Assembly (NCBI GenBank): GCA_028284385.1
Contig: JANQRT010000060.1
Coordinates: forward strand, 62,001-126,000
Direction: 5' to 3'
DNA: 64,000 bases
Origin: Opitutaceae bacterium
Lineage (GTDB): Bacteria; Verrucomicrobiota; Verrucomicrobiia; Opitutales; Opitutaceae
The notes beneath the pieces were generated by a model. The model searched no databases and was not told where the DNA came from. It saw only the letters and a program-made list of their open reading frames with translations. The translations under genes and the position numbers were made by a program. Within the stretch, counting starts at the first letter, position 1, and the number at the start of each line of letters is the position of its first letter. Below, piece after piece: positions 1 through 9,005 of the stretch.

Positions 1-551
1 CATCTCCAATTTCTTAATACGAAATTCTTGTAGTATACTCCGATAAGGGCAGTGCCTCCTTGCTTGAGAACTCGGTGGAATTCGCGAACGCAGGATTTCG
101 TATTCGGAGTGTGGTGAATAACGCCGATGCAGTTGATGTGATCGAAAGAGCTACTTTCGAAGCTCATGTTCTCGGCGTTTTGCAGAGAAACTTGTAGCTG
201 GACATTGTAAGCTTTGGCGCGTTCTCGAGCGAGTTTGACCGCTGCCTCCGTCAAATCGCAGGCGTGGATCGGTCGATCCGTTTCCCGAGCGAGTTCAACG
301 CTCCAGAAACCCGGGCCGCAGCCTACGTCGAGGATCGAATCGCTTTGCCGCGCCCGAGAAAAGATGCGTTCGTCGAGCTTTCCGGCGAAGCAATCGTCGA
401 TAATGATGCTTCTCTGTTCTTCGAAGAAATCGGTCGTGCCTGCTTCGTATCGAGATTCTCCCGTAAAAAGGGGATGCTGCTCCCAAAAATCGCGTACGTC
501 ATCTATGGTAGCTTCTCTCGATTCGCCTAAGTCTGTCTCGCTCGGAGGCAT
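1..551 (-). CDS. Class I SAM-dependent methyltransferase (C-terminus cut by window edge)
   Basis: Translating the minus strand from the ATG at 549-551 gives an open frame that runs off the left edge, so about 183 N-terminal codons are visible. Residues ~75-85 read SILDVGCGPGFWS, the glycine-rich SAM-binding motif I of class I methyltransferases. Further on, SFDHINCIGVIHHT and REFHRVLKQGG match motifs of the Methyltransf_11/UbiE-like group. The substrate cannot be read. The gene is divergent from the radical SAM gene at 658 and borders a glycan-modification cluster, so a sugar or lipid substrate is plausible by context only. The start is the first ATG, and the N-terminal stretch (ESREATIDDVRDFWEQHP) is typical of these enzymes. 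Confidence 0.82.
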   Translation of the reverse strand, partial: MPPSETDLGESREATIDDVRDFWEQHPLFTGESRYEAGTTDFFEEQRSIIIDDCFAGKLDERIFSRARQSDSILDVGCGPGFWSVELARETDRPIHACDLTEAAVKLARERAKAYNVQLQVSLQNAENMSFESSSFDHINCIGVIHHTPNTKSCVREFHRVLKQGGTALIGVYYKNFVLRNWR

Positions 552-657
552 GGATCGATAGAATCGCGATAGGCAGGTTCTGCAAGCGCTATCGAGAGGA
601 GGCTTTGTCGTCGGTCGCCAGTTTTCGTTTGCCCTAGGCTGATTTTGCGAAAGCATC

Positions 658-1869
658 GTGAACCTCGTCGACTTGATTAGCCGAGCGAACGAGTCTACAT
701 TTCGAGATTCATCTATGTTAGCCGAGGTTAAGAAAGCGATTCGAGCGAAGAAGCATCCGGGAATTGATTCTAGAGTGGGTTTTGGGCGTCTTGCTAGACA
801 GGCTGCTCCCTTTGTATTCAGCCCCACTGGAAAAGCAGCTCCTCCCGTCACGATTTACTGGTCCATCAATAGCGTCTGCAATCTCGCCTGTAAAATGTGC
901 GACGTGGGTATGGCCAACGAGGACTCGAATTTCTATCGAAATTTGCGTATCGATGGATCCAAGACGGATTTTCCGATAGACGCGTTCAAGCGCATCATCG
1001 ACGAGGTAGCGCCTTTCAAGCCCATGCAGGCGATTACGAGTACCGAGCCTTTGCTTTATCGACCTCTCGGAGAGGCGATCGCGTACACGGTGAGGAAAGG
1101 GATGAAAATCAGCATCACCACGGGTGGCTACACCTTGATAAACCGCGCTGAGGAACTTGCTGAAGCGCGGCTCAGCCGACTTTGCGTGAGCATCGATGGG
1201 CCTCCCGATTTGCATAACTCGATCAGAGGGAGGAAGAACAGTTTCGAGCGATCAGTCGAAGGGATTAAGCTCTTTAGAGAAGCGTGTAGTCGCATCGGAC
1301 ATACGGCGGAGATCTACCTTCTCTGCACGATTACTTCCTTCAACTACTCTTCTCTCGTCGAATTTTATGAATCGGTAGCCGATCTGCCGGTCGATAGCGT
1401 GGGCTTCAGTATCTATAATTTCGTGACGCATGAAATGGCTGAAGAGCACAATCAGCGTTGGGGAGACCGCTACCGGGCGACTCCCAATTGCATCGGCGGC
1501 GAGAACGATCCCAAGCAAGTCGACAGCGCCCTGCTTTTCGAACAGACTCAGGAAGTCAAGCGATTGGACGCTGAAGCCGGCAAGGCGGTTTTCTACTATG
1601 ACTATGACCAGGCGGGTTATCATCGCTTCTTCCATGAAACGGACCAATTTATGACTAGCCGCCGTTGCATGGTGAATTGGTTTATCGCCGAGATCATAGC
1701 GGACGGGACGATGATTCCTTACACTCGCTGCTACCATGTGCCTTTCGGAAACGTGATCGATCAACCGTTTTTCGATGTTTGGAACGGAGAAAAAGCTCGG
1801 GCATGGCGAAAGGAACTGCGTAAGCAAAAGCGGTTCGAAGCCTGTAAGCGATGCGCGTTGGTCCTTTGA
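658..1869 (+). CDS. Radical SAM/SPASM domain protein
   Basis: A 403-residue protein with the radical SAM cluster motif C74-x3-C78-x2-C81 (VCNLACKMCDVG), which binds a 4Fe-4S cluster and SAM. It is followed by the usual barrel elements, including ITTGGYT and LCVSIDGP. The C-terminus has further cysteines (SRRCMVNW, YTRCYHVPFGN, FEACKRCAL) typical of a SPASM domain holding an auxiliary cluster. The start is GTG at 658; the ATG at 715 is an alternative. The last 19 bases overlap the acyltransferase-like gene at 1851, so the two are translationally coupled. Substrate is unknown. Family members modify peptides or sugars, and the surrounding glycan genes favour a sugar or lipid-linked substrate, which is inference. 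Confidence 0.85.
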   Translation: MNLVDLISRANESTFRDSSMLAEVKKAIRAKKHPGIDSRVGFGRLARQAAPFVFSPTGKAAPPVTIYWSINSVCNLACKMCDVGMANEDSNFYRNLRIDGSKTDFPIDAFKRIIDEVAPFKPMQAITSTEPLLYRPLGEAIAYTVRKGMKISITTGGYTLINRAEELAEARLSRLCVSIDGPPDLHNSIRGRKNSFERSVEGIKLFREACSRIGHTAEIYLLCTITSFNYSSLVEFYESVADLPVDSVGFSIYNFVTHEMAEEHNQRWGDRYRATPNCIGGENDPKQVDSALLFEQTQEVKRLDAEAGKAVFYYDYDQAGYHRFFHETDQFMTSRRCMVNWFIAEIIADGTMIPYTRCYHVPFGNVIDQPFFDVWNGEKARAWRKELRKQKRFEACKRCALVL

Positions 1870-2849
1870 CTTTCTCGGATACAACTGATGCCGCATCGTT
1901 TTATTGCGGCGCTACTTGGAAGCTGGCCTTGGAGGAGCATCTCAAGAAACCGTACGTCGGAGTGGCAGGTTTGCCGCTATACCGCTGCCGCTCTTTAAGA
2001 GGACCCTCGGCTCTGGTGAGCGTGCCATTCCGCGATCGGGGAGGATTTGAAACCGACGAGATTCATGCGATCGAGTCGGGAATTCGGGATGCAATAGACG
2101 TTGCGAAACGACTCCGAGCGGGCCGGATTACCATAAATCATGCGAATGAAACGCAGGCCGCTGCACTGGAACGCAATGGTTTCAAGCGCGTCGATCGTGG
2201 CATCGAGTGCGTACTCGATTTGGAGGGATCTTATGAGCAGTTTCTCGAACGCTTAAAGCCAAGTCTCAGGTGGTCGATTCGAAAGAGCGCGAAGGAAGGG
2301 GTGCGCGTTGTCGCCACCGCCGAGGAAGCTGACAGACTTGGGTTTTACAGCTTGTTCCGATCGTTTCGGAAGTCTATGGGAGTTGCGAACGTTCCGTATC
2401 CATTTTTCCATTCGCTTTTGGAAGCGCGAGGAGAATCCGTGTTGCTTCTGGCAAAATCGCTTCAAAATGAAATTGAAGGCGGATTGATCTGTTTTCGTGA
2501 TGATTCCGAAGCGTATTCAGGATATCTCGCTTATAAGACGTCCAGCGTTCGCCGCCGTGTCGTGGATAGCCTTTTTAGCGAAGCGATTCGCTGGGCGTTT
2601 CAAAACAAGCTTCAGCGTTTCAACTTCGGAACCGATTCCGCCAATCAGAAGACGTTGATCGACTACAAACGGAAGTGGCTTGGAGCGGTTGTCGGAAGGC
2701 ATCGTTGGCATTTTTGGATACGGAAAGAGCGCTCTCTTAATCTGGATACAGAGACTACATCTTTCCGATTCGCTAGAGCAGCGTTTCGCAACGCGCCTGG
2801 GCCTTTATACGATTTTCTCTCGCGGATGTCTCTTCGTTACTGGGAGTAA
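1851..2849 (+). CDS. FemAB/GNAT-like acyltransferase
   Basis: A 332-residue protein. Its C-terminal half (residues ~125-290: FLERLKPSLRWSIRKSAKEG, then LICFRDDSEAYSGYLAY, then FNFGTDSANQKTLIDYKRKWLG) matches the FemAB-related BioF2-type acetyltransferase domain often found in exopolysaccharide loci. The N-terminal ~110 residues look like a partial, degenerate GNAT half, which fits the duplicated GNAT fold of FemAB proteins. The start ATG lies inside the end of the radical SAM gene (19-base overlap), so both probably act on the same product. Acyl donor and acceptor are unknown. Transfer to a surface glycan or an amino-sugar is inferred from context. Confidence 0.72.
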   Translation: MRVGPLTFSDTTDAASFYCGATWKLALEEHLKKPYVGVAGLPLYRCRSLRGPSALVSVPFRDRGGFETDEIHAIESGIRDAIDVAKRLRAGRITINHANETQAAALERNGFKRVDRGIECVLDLEGSYEQFLERLKPSLRWSIRKSAKEGVRVVATAEEADRLGFYSLFRSFRKSMGVANVPYPFFHSLLEARGESVLLLAKSLQNEIEGGLICFRDDSEAYSGYLAYKTSSVRRRVVDSLFSEAIRWAFQNKLQRFNFGTDSANQKTLIDYKRKWLGAVVGRHRWHFWIRKERSLNLDTETTSFRFARAAFRNAPGPLYDFLSRMSLRYWE

Positions 2850-3381
2850 TTGAGGAGTTCTGCGAGTCGAACGCCGGATTGGCTGTCTCAAGCGTGAAAA
2901 TTAAGCAAGAGGACTTCTAGCTTCCGCATGCGCGTACAGTTACCGCCTTTTGCATAAGGCGTTAAAAAGCGAATACAGTTTATTTACGCGAAATGGGCTT
3001 ATCATTCAACGATCTTGGTACGAGGTACACATAAGGAGGAGCTCGGCGCTCCTACGGTAACCGAAATCGTTAGCAAGAATCCTTCTCTCTTGAAAAGCTT
3101 GTGGATCCAGCTGATGCAAATCCGGTTTTCAGAGAAAGCATGATTCAAAGTTTGACGTAAATCGAGGAGCGCAGATGCCCATGATCGTGGGCTCTAAGTA
3201 CGTCCTTCTCGATTCCCAGCTTGGCTCGTTTGCTATGGACCGATGGCCTATAAACTTGATAGTTGACCTCAGTAAGTACGCTCTATACTCCCCCGGATGT
3301 AAAGATTCGGTTTCTATGGTGTCCAGGATGTCGTGAGACATCGCAAACTCATGGATCATTCCGAAGTCGTCCTATCTTTTG
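2850..3381. other. 530-bp intergenic region with two small palindromes
   Basis: No convincing gene is seen. A hairpin at 2944-2961 (CGCCTT / AAGGCG, 6-base loop) follows the acyltransferase-like gene and could be a weak terminator. A second palindrome at 3037-3053 (AGGAGC / GCTCCT) resembles the palindrome at 48553-48573 when read on the minus strand, where both begin GTAGG. The rest should include the promoter of the sulfotransferase operon, but I cannot point to clear -35/-10 boxes. Confidence 0.4.
3037..3053. repeat. REP-like intergenic palindrome
   Basis: AGGAGC-TCGGC-GCTCCT forms a 6-bp stem. On the minus strand it is preceded by GTAGG, as is the larger palindrome at 48553-48573. Two members with partly different stems support only a tentative repeat family. 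Confidence 0.3.
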
Positions 3382-4428
3382 ATGTCGCAACGCGGAAAAT
3401 GGTTCATCTTCGGGGCATCTACTGCTGGATGGCATGCGATGCGCATGCTTGATGAGTGGTGTGATGTAGAGGCTTTTATAGACAATGATCCGGTTAAGAC
3501 CGGGACTCTGTTTCATGACAGGCCTGTCTTTGGTCTTGATGCATTCATAGATGCCTACGGTACGGAGTTACCGATCGCTATCGCTAGTTCTAGCCATGTT
3601 GCAATATATGAGCAGTTAAGATTGCGAGGCCTGAGAAACGTTTTCGATTGGTATGCCGAAAACGGATCGCGTATTAATGATGGCAATGACAGTTTGGTCT
3701 CATCGCTCTCGCCTCTCATATATCTCGTCGCGCAGCCTAAGTCGGCTAGTAGTTATTTGTTTAGCATGCTGCCAACAAAACTTGGCGTATCCGCGAAACC
3801 TTGCACTGCTGGTGGAAGTTGGCCGGATTTCAATCTAAATTATCGTCTTGTTCAAGCGGGCGTAAAAAGAAGGCAGATTCTGAGTCACCATATTTTCCCT
3901 ACGAAAATTAACCGCGTCATTCTTTCAGAATTCTATGATCGGATTTGGGTCCATGTGAGGGATCCGAGACAGGCGACCTTATCCTACTTGCACAACATTG
4001 AGAGTTGGCTCGCCAAGAAAGAATGGGGCTTAGTCGCATGCGAGATGCTCCCCGAATCTTATTGGGACTGGCCGTTTGATGTGAAACTCGATTTTCACAT
4101 CGATAATACCCTTGAGACCTTTGTGAACTTCGCGGATCGCTGGCTGAGTGTAGAAGAAGATGATACTTTCTTTCCGAGAATCCTCTTCACGCAGTATGAA
4201 GAGTTCGTTTCCGACAAGTCCTCGTTCTATTCGCGAGTCGCTGATTTCTACTCAATTGATCCCGAAATCTTTCTGGTCGACGGAGAAATACCTATAGAAG
4301 TTGGCCCGCATCTTTATCGTAAGGGGAAGACGGATGAGTGGCGACAGGTCATGAGCCAGAAACAAATTGAAAGAGCTAATGCGAAAATGAAATTCGACCG
4401 CTTTGACCGCTTTGGTTGGAGACCTTAA
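3382..4428 (+). CDS. Sulfotransferase with N-terminal Rossmann-like sensor domain
   Basis: A protein of about 348 residues. Residues ~120-340 carry sulfotransferase hallmarks: the 5'-phosphosulfate loop (VAQPKSASSYLF) and the 3'-phosphate element (HVRDPRQATLSYLHN), which bind PAPS. The N-terminal ~110 residues (WFIFGASTAGWHAMRML, then FIDNDPVKTG) look like the nucleotide-binding Rossmann-like domain seen in PglD N-termini and in some methyltransferase C-termini. A similar domain starts the membrane protein at 9006. I prefer ATG 3382 to the TTG just before it. It likely sulfates a polysaccharide or glycolipid made by the surrounding genes; the acceptor is inferred. It is followed closely by the toroid protein gene. 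Confidence 0.8.
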   Translation: MSQRGKWFIFGASTAGWHAMRMLDEWCDVEAFIDNDPVKTGTLFHDRPVFGLDAFIDAYGTELPIAIASSSHVAIYEQLRLRGLRNVFDWYAENGSRINDGNDSLVSSLSPLIYLVAQPKSASSYLFSMLPTKLGVSAKPCTAGGSWPDFNLNYRLVQAGVKRRQILSHHIFPTKINRVILSEFYDRIWVHVRDPRQATLSYLHNIESWLAKKEWGLVACEMLPESYWDWPFDVKLDFHIDNTLETFVNFADRWLSVEEDDTFFPRILFTQYEEFVSDKSSFYSRVADFYSIDPEIFLVDGEIPIEVGPHLYRKGKTDEWRQVMSQKQIERANAKMKFDRFDRFGWRP

Positions 4429-4447
4429 TAGCAAGGCCGCATCTGGC

Positions 4448-6076
4448 ATGTTGGAAATCGATGAAAGAACTTGGTGCGAATATTTGCTGGGGCAAATGAA
4501 TCGTAACGAATTTTCGCCTACAGCAGGATCATTCGATCGACGATTCTGGTGTTGGAGAACTAAGGATCTTTCTGACGCGACTCTTCAGTACGGGGCTGTG
4601 CCATTGATGAAAACCGCAATTTTATCACCATCGTGGATGACCGAGGCTATGAAGGAGGCGTACTGGGAGGCTGCTGCTCTTGCTGCATTGCGTTTATCGC
4701 AACTCCAGCGGAAAAACGGCTCTCTAGACCAGACGTATCCCCACGAAAATCATCCCAGCGTCATTTACGACACGCTTCCTGTTTTGCTTTTAGCCATACA
4801 GTATCGAGGAAACTGCCTCGATACGAGGGATGTTGAGGAACTGAATACAGCCTTGGACAAGGGACTTCGTTACGCCCTGTCTTGCGATGAACGTTATGCT
4901 CCGATATCAAATCACTATGCACACTACGCCTTCGTCTTGCGATGGGCAGCGGAGGTTTTGAATGACAGCGCCTGCGAATCGAAAGCTGAGGAGTACCTTG
5001 GTCGTTTGCATGAAAACTGGTCCGAGGAAGGATGGTTTCGGGAATACGATGGACCGGATTTCGGCTATCAATCCCGTGTCATAAGCTATCTTGGTCGATT
5101 AGACAGCAGAGGTTGGTTGTCGCCCGAATGGGGAAGCATTGTTCGTCGCGCTTGCGAATTTCTTAGTTACTTCGCTTTTCCAGATGGTTCATTCGGAGGA
5201 GAGTTCGGGAGCCGAGGTACCCGATTTATGTATACGTACGGTTTTGCCCATTTTGGAAGTGAGATTTCAGAAGCAGCCGCGTTGCTAGCCTTTCAGATAC
5301 GACGTTATAATATGAGACGAGGAGTGCAATTGACGCATTTAGATCAGGAGAACGTCTCATATTTTCTAGAGGATGTACTGGATTCCAACGCTCTTTTACG
5401 TGTCGGAGCATTCGACTTGGCTGGCGTTGATTCGCTTCCCTGGCAGAGAGGGCCATTTCATCAACGCTTTGCTAGCGCCAATATATCGATTGTTCGTAAG
5501 AACTGGTATTATGCGGTACATCATCTTGGCAAAGGTGGTCTGCATAGAATTTTTAGAATAGGAGATGGAAAACTAATGCACTCTGACTGTGGTTGGACTT
5601 GCAGAAACGGACGAAGCCTGTATTCAAATCATATGACACAAGCAGTGGCGGAAGCTGCTAGCGACATGGATGAAGACTCTTGTACCGCTAGTTTCTTCAA
5701 ATGTCAGTATGAGACCTTAAGCCCTCTCAAACTCCTCCTTTTGCGGTTCGGCAACCTGACTTTCCTCAGGTTACAGTGGTTGGGTGATTTAGCTAAGCGT
5801 TTTATCGTGAAGCGTCTTTTTCTAAAACGAAAGCCTCTCGGAATCGTTCTTCGAAAGCGCATCTGCTGGGACGAGAAGATTCGTATTGTTTGGAACTTCG
5901 AGTGGACCGATTCAGAAAGCAAGCAGTTTGTTCATGCTCAACAGTTTACTCCTTTCATAATGGCCAGTGGAGGCTATTTTGAGGAAGCGGATTACTTTAA
6001 AAGTAACAAACGTTCGCCTATAGCCGAGGGGGCGTCGCCGCTCAAATGCGAACTAGTTATTGAGGAGGATTCGTGA
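4448..6076 (+). CDS. Alpha/alpha-toroid protein of polysaccharide loci (unnamed family)
   Basis: About 542 residues from ATG 4448; a TTG at 4403 would add 15 residues and overlap the sulfotransferase gene. The sequence has the repeated helical pattern of an (alpha/alpha)6 barrel with conserved stretches RKNGSLDQTYPHE, WFREYDGPDFGYQSR and FPDGSFGGEFGSRGTRF. From memory this family recurs in exopolysaccharide gene clusters and is related in fold to heparinase-like lyases and glycosidases, but I know of no assigned activity. No signal peptide is apparent, so it may act in the cytoplasm or need another export route. The last four bases overlap the next methyltransferase start (GTG 6073). A role in trimming or processing the glycan is inference. 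Confidence 0.6.
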   Translation: MLEIDERTWCEYLLGQMNRNEFSPTAGSFDRRFWCWRTKDLSDATLQYGAVPLMKTAILSPSWMTEAMKEAYWEAAALAALRLSQLQRKNGSLDQTYPHENHPSVIYDTLPVLLLAIQYRGNCLDTRDVEELNTALDKGLRYALSCDERYAPISNHYAHYAFVLRWAAEVLNDSACESKAEEYLGRLHENWSEEGWFREYDGPDFGYQSRVISYLGRLDSRGWLSPEWGSIVRRACEFLSYFAFPDGSFGGEFGSRGTRFMYTYGFAHFGSEISEAAALLAFQIRRYNMRRGVQLTHLDQENVSYFLEDVLDSNALLRVGAFDLAGVDSLPWQRGPFHQRFASANISIVRKNWYYAVHHLGKGGLHRIFRIGDGKLMHSDCGWTCRNGRSLYSNHMTQAVAEAASDMDEDSCTASFFKCQYETLSPLKLLLLRFGNLTFLRLQWLGDLAKRFIVKRLFLKRKPLGIVLRKRICWDEKIRIVWNFEWTDSESKQFVHAQQFTPFIMASGGYFEEADYFKSNKRSPIAEGASPLKCELVIEEDS

Positions 6077-7020
6077 GCTCGGTTTTTTCGATTAGAGAAG
6101 CATGTCCGTTCTGCGATTCCAGCAGCGATGAGCGGATCGGAACTGTACTTTATCATGATACAGCTGAAGCTAATCGATCGCTTGCCAATATTCGAGGCGA
6201 ACTCTTTCTTTGCCGCGAATGCGGAGTAGCGTATCCATCTCATGTCTACGATATTGTCGCTTTTGCCTCGTTGTATGAGGAATCGTTTAAGAAGCTAAAC
6301 TATTTTAACGACTCTTTCCTGCAGAATTGTCGTCTTGCTCTGCTAAAGGGCATTTTGGCAACTCCTTATATGGACAGCTTGCGAGCTCGATTTTTAGACT
6401 TCTCGACCTTGCGAGCGTTTCAGACACCGATTTTACTGAAACGAACAAAAGGTATTGATATATTGGATATAGGATGTGGATTTGGCGAATTTTCGAGCAT
6501 ATATTCCAAAATGAATAATCGAGTTGTAGCTACAGAAGTGATACAATCTTTAGTTCAGATTGTCAAAGATCTGGGTATAGATTGTCGCTTTGGGGAATTG
6601 GAGGGAATAGATTTCGAGGAAGCGACTTTCGACACGATTCTATTAAGGGCCTCCTACTACAGAACGCGTCGACCGAAGGAGACCATGAGGAAGCTCAGGG
6701 ATTTGTTGAGATCCGACGGAGAAATAGCGTTGCTAGATCCATGTCCCGGTAGAGAAGGAGCTTGCTACTTCTTCGAAAAACAGTTTCCGCAAGGGCAGTT
6801 TTATATTACGGACCGCGACACGTATTTCGGTATGCTTGAGGAGCGGTTTGGAATGCGAGCCGCTTTTTCCCGGCAGATTTACGGCCGCCCGATCGCGCCG
6901 CTTAGGCAGATTCGTCTTCTGGGCAATATTTTCGGTTTTTGCGAGTTGGTATCGGCGAATCTGTTTCGCTACAAACCTTATATGCTGAGCTATAATCTGG
7001 TGAAGCGTGATGTGGAGTAA
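6073..7020 (+). CDS. Methyltransferase with N-terminal zinc-ribbon
   Basis: A 315-residue protein. The N-terminus has two cysteine pairs (CPFC at ~12-15 and LCREC at ~48-52), a likely zinc-binding ribbon. The middle holds a class I SAM-binding motif (IDILDIGCGFGEFSS, ~130-145). This arrangement is typical of sugar C-methyltransferase-like or glycan methyltransferase proteins. The start is GTG 6073, preceded by a strong GAGGAG, and overlaps the stop of the toroid gene by four bases. The following formyltransferase start overlaps its stop, so this is a tightly coupled operon. The substrate, probably a nucleotide sugar or polysaccharide residue, is not shown by sequence. Confidence 0.75.
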   Translation: MSSVFSIREACPFCDSSSDERIGTVLYHDTAEANRSLANIRGELFLCRECGVAYPSHVYDIVAFASLYEESFKKLNYFNDSFLQNCRLALLKGILATPYMDSLRARFLDFSTLRAFQTPILLKRTKGIDILDIGCGFGEFSSIYSKMNNRVVATEVIQSLVQIVKDLGIDCRFGELEGIDFEEATFDTILLRASYYRTRRPKETMRKLRDLLRSDGEIALLDPCPGREGACYFFEKQFPQGQFYITDRDTYFGMLEERFGMRAAFSRQIYGRPIAPLRQIRLLGNIFGFCELVSANLFRYKPYMLSYNLVKRDVE

Positions 7021-7849
7021 ATGTAGTCAAAAAGGAGGTACATCAGATCGAATTACGGTTGCTGCCTTGATTGACGATGATCGAGTGTGGGCTTTGCCTC
7101 TGTGGAAGCGTTTTTTGCCAGAGCTTTGCGAGCGGCATCGCGTCCAGGGTATCTGGATTGTTCGGGGAGTAGGAAAACCTGTAGGTCGAAAGGGGGGAGC
7201 TTTTTGGATGGCTAAGGTTTTCGGTCTTGGTAGTGCAATGATTTTGGGACTCTTTGCCGCCCGTCGGCGATTGCTTGTTGGGACGAGCTGGAAGCGAATC
7301 TCCGTTGAAAACGGTGTACCGCTTTTTTTTACCCCATCAGCTAACACGAACGAGGTGAGTGCTTGGATCTCGGAAAACGAAATAGATGTCGTTCTTCTCA
7401 TGACAACGGAGATTCTTAAAGGAAAAATATTGTCGGCGACTCGTTTTGGCATAATCAACAATCACGCTTCGGTTCTTCCTGCAGCTCGAGGAGTGTATCC
7501 ATTTTTTTGGAGTGTTATCGAAAACTTACCCCTTGGACTTTCCTTTCACCTTGTTGATGAAGGAATCGATTCCGGTCCTCTGGTTGCTCAAAGAATCTTC
7601 GAATCTCGCATTCGCGAATTGTCTATGCTCGCCTTTTATAGGGCGATCTTTCGACTCTATCCAGAACTGGCGTTAGAGGCAATCGAAACTGCGTCCCAGG
7701 GGAGAACGCTGTCTACCAGGTTTACGCTTCCATCGGATTATTTCGGATTCCCCCAAAAAGCGGACTCTATGAAGTTCACCGAAATGGGCGGTATGATCGC
7801 CAGATTTTCCGATTTATATTCGAAACCTCCCAAGCTTAAAGAAGTATGA
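7010..7849 (+). CDS. Formyltransferase (methionyl-tRNA formyltransferase-like, sugar N-formylation)
   Basis: About 279 residues from ATG 7010 (GTG 7007 is directly upstream). The formyl-transferase catalytic triad is visible: N and H in INNHASVLPAARG (~150-155) and D in VDEGIDSGPL (~187). These enzymes move a formyl group from N10-formyl-tetrahydrofolate to an amine. The protein lacks the tRNA-binding C-terminal domain of Fmt, and it sits in a glycan cluster near two sugar aminotransferases, so an amino-sugar N-formyltransferase is likely. A hydrophobic stretch near residues 70-85 (VFGLGSAMILGLFAA) is odd for a soluble enzyme. It overlaps genes on both sides. Confidence 0.75.
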   Translation: MWSKCSQKGGTSDRITVAALIDDDRVWALPLWKRFLPELCERHRVQGIWIVRGVGKPVGRKGGAFWMAKVFGLGSAMILGLFAARRRLLVGTSWKRISVENGVPLFFTPSANTNEVSAWISENEIDVVLLMTTEILKGKILSATRFGIINNHASVLPAARGVYPFFWSVIENLPLGLSFHLVDEGIDSGPLVAQRIFESRIRELSMLAFYRAIFRLYPELALEAIETASQGRTLSTRFTLPSDYFGFPQKADSMKFTEMGGMIARFSDLYSKPPKLKEV

Positions 7850-8751
7850 AGTACGCGGCGATAAATATCAATTTCGATTCGCTGTCCGAAGCCTACGGCT
7901 TCCCGAGAAAATACAACGATCCGAGCTTTACGCGAATCGCCAACCGTTTTCTCGAAATTGCTGACAAGTTTGGATTCAACTACAGCATCTATGTTATCGG
8001 CAAGGATCTTGAGAAAGAGTCAAATCGAGCAGAGGTTAAGAGGTGGTTCGATGCTGGACATGAAATTGGAAATCACTCGTGGTCTCATCCTTTAAATCTC
8101 GGCTCTCTTCCTCGTGCGACGATATTAGATGAGGTTCGACGCTCCCATGTCGCAATCGAGGAAACGATTGGCGAACCACCCAGAGGGTTTATTGCGCCTG
8201 GCTGGTCGACTTCGCGAGCTCTGAAAGATGTACTGCTGGCATTGGACTATGAATACGATACTTCAGATTTCCCTTCTTTTCTCATGTATCCGAGCCTTTT
8301 GAAAATGGCTTGGAACCACTTAGGAGATCGCCGTTTTTTCAAGATCTTTAAGAGAAGAGATTACCTCGTCTCGCTGCTTGGATCACGCAAACCAGTTGAG
8401 CATCGGGGAGCCGAAGGTTCGCTTATGTTGATGCCATTGCCGACAACCAAAGCCCGTATTGCCTGCTGGCATACTACCGCTTTCGTTTTCGGGTGGAGAC
8501 GTCATGAGCAGATACTGTTTTCTTGTCTTCGCGATTTACCGTATTTCTATTATCTTGTCCATCCTGCTGATCTTGTAGAAGCAAACGATTTGGATCCATG
8601 CCGAAAGTGCCATTTAGAGAGGGTTGGGGGATCGCTCGATCATAAAATGGAGTTGTTCGAGCGTTCCCTTGCTAGGATCGTTGAAAGCGGACGAAAACTA
8701 GTCACAATGCGTGAATTGGCATTGAGGGCTAGGGAGGATCTCTCGAAATGA
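7846..8751 (+). CDS. Polysaccharide deacetylase (NodB homology domain)
   Basis: A 301-residue protein with the NodB fold: the first motif reads NINFDS (D11, where DD is usual), the second GHEIGNHSWSHP gives the metal-binding H77-x3-H81 pair, and the third is RGFIAPGWS. Such enzymes remove N-acetyl groups from polysaccharides or glycolipids. There is no signal peptide, which suggests cytoplasmic action on a precursor, as in exosortase-type or ArnD-like pathways. The ATG overlaps the formyltransferase stop (ATGA), so the two may act in sequence: deacetylation exposing an amine that is then formylated. That order is inference. Confidence 0.8.
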   Translation: MKYAAININFDSLSEAYGFPRKYNDPSFTRIANRFLEIADKFGFNYSIYVIGKDLEKESNRAEVKRWFDAGHEIGNHSWSHPLNLGSLPRATILDEVRRSHVAIEETIGEPPRGFIAPGWSTSRALKDVLLALDYEYDTSDFPSFLMYPSLLKMAWNHLGDRRFFKIFKRRDYLVSLLGSRKPVEHRGAEGSLMLMPLPTTKARIACWHTTAFVFGWRRHEQILFSCLRDLPYFYYLVHPADLVEANDLDPCRKCHLERVGGSLDHKMELFERSLARIVESGRKLVTMRELALRAREDLSK

Positions 8752-9005
8752 TGTAATTGATAATCAATGAATTTAGTAAGGAGAAAATGTTTAGCTGCTG
8801 GCAGCCTGAGGGTAGAACGAAGTCGTGGTCGAGTTGGTTAGGGGCCTAGCTGGACTCTATCACGACTCTTTAGAATGCATTTTCAGGGATCGAGATTTGC
8901 TGGCGTCTGCGGATGGGGAGCGGTCTATGCTCTTTGGAGAGCATTCAATTACGATTGCCATAGATCGATTTCTCATTTGTGGTGGAAATTCCGATACGAG
9001 TTGAA

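Noticed and set aside
3129..3359. Minus-strand 76-codon frame in the gap before the sulfotransferase gene
   Set aside because: Composition and amino acid pattern look random, and no start signal is seen. A real promoter region is expected here.
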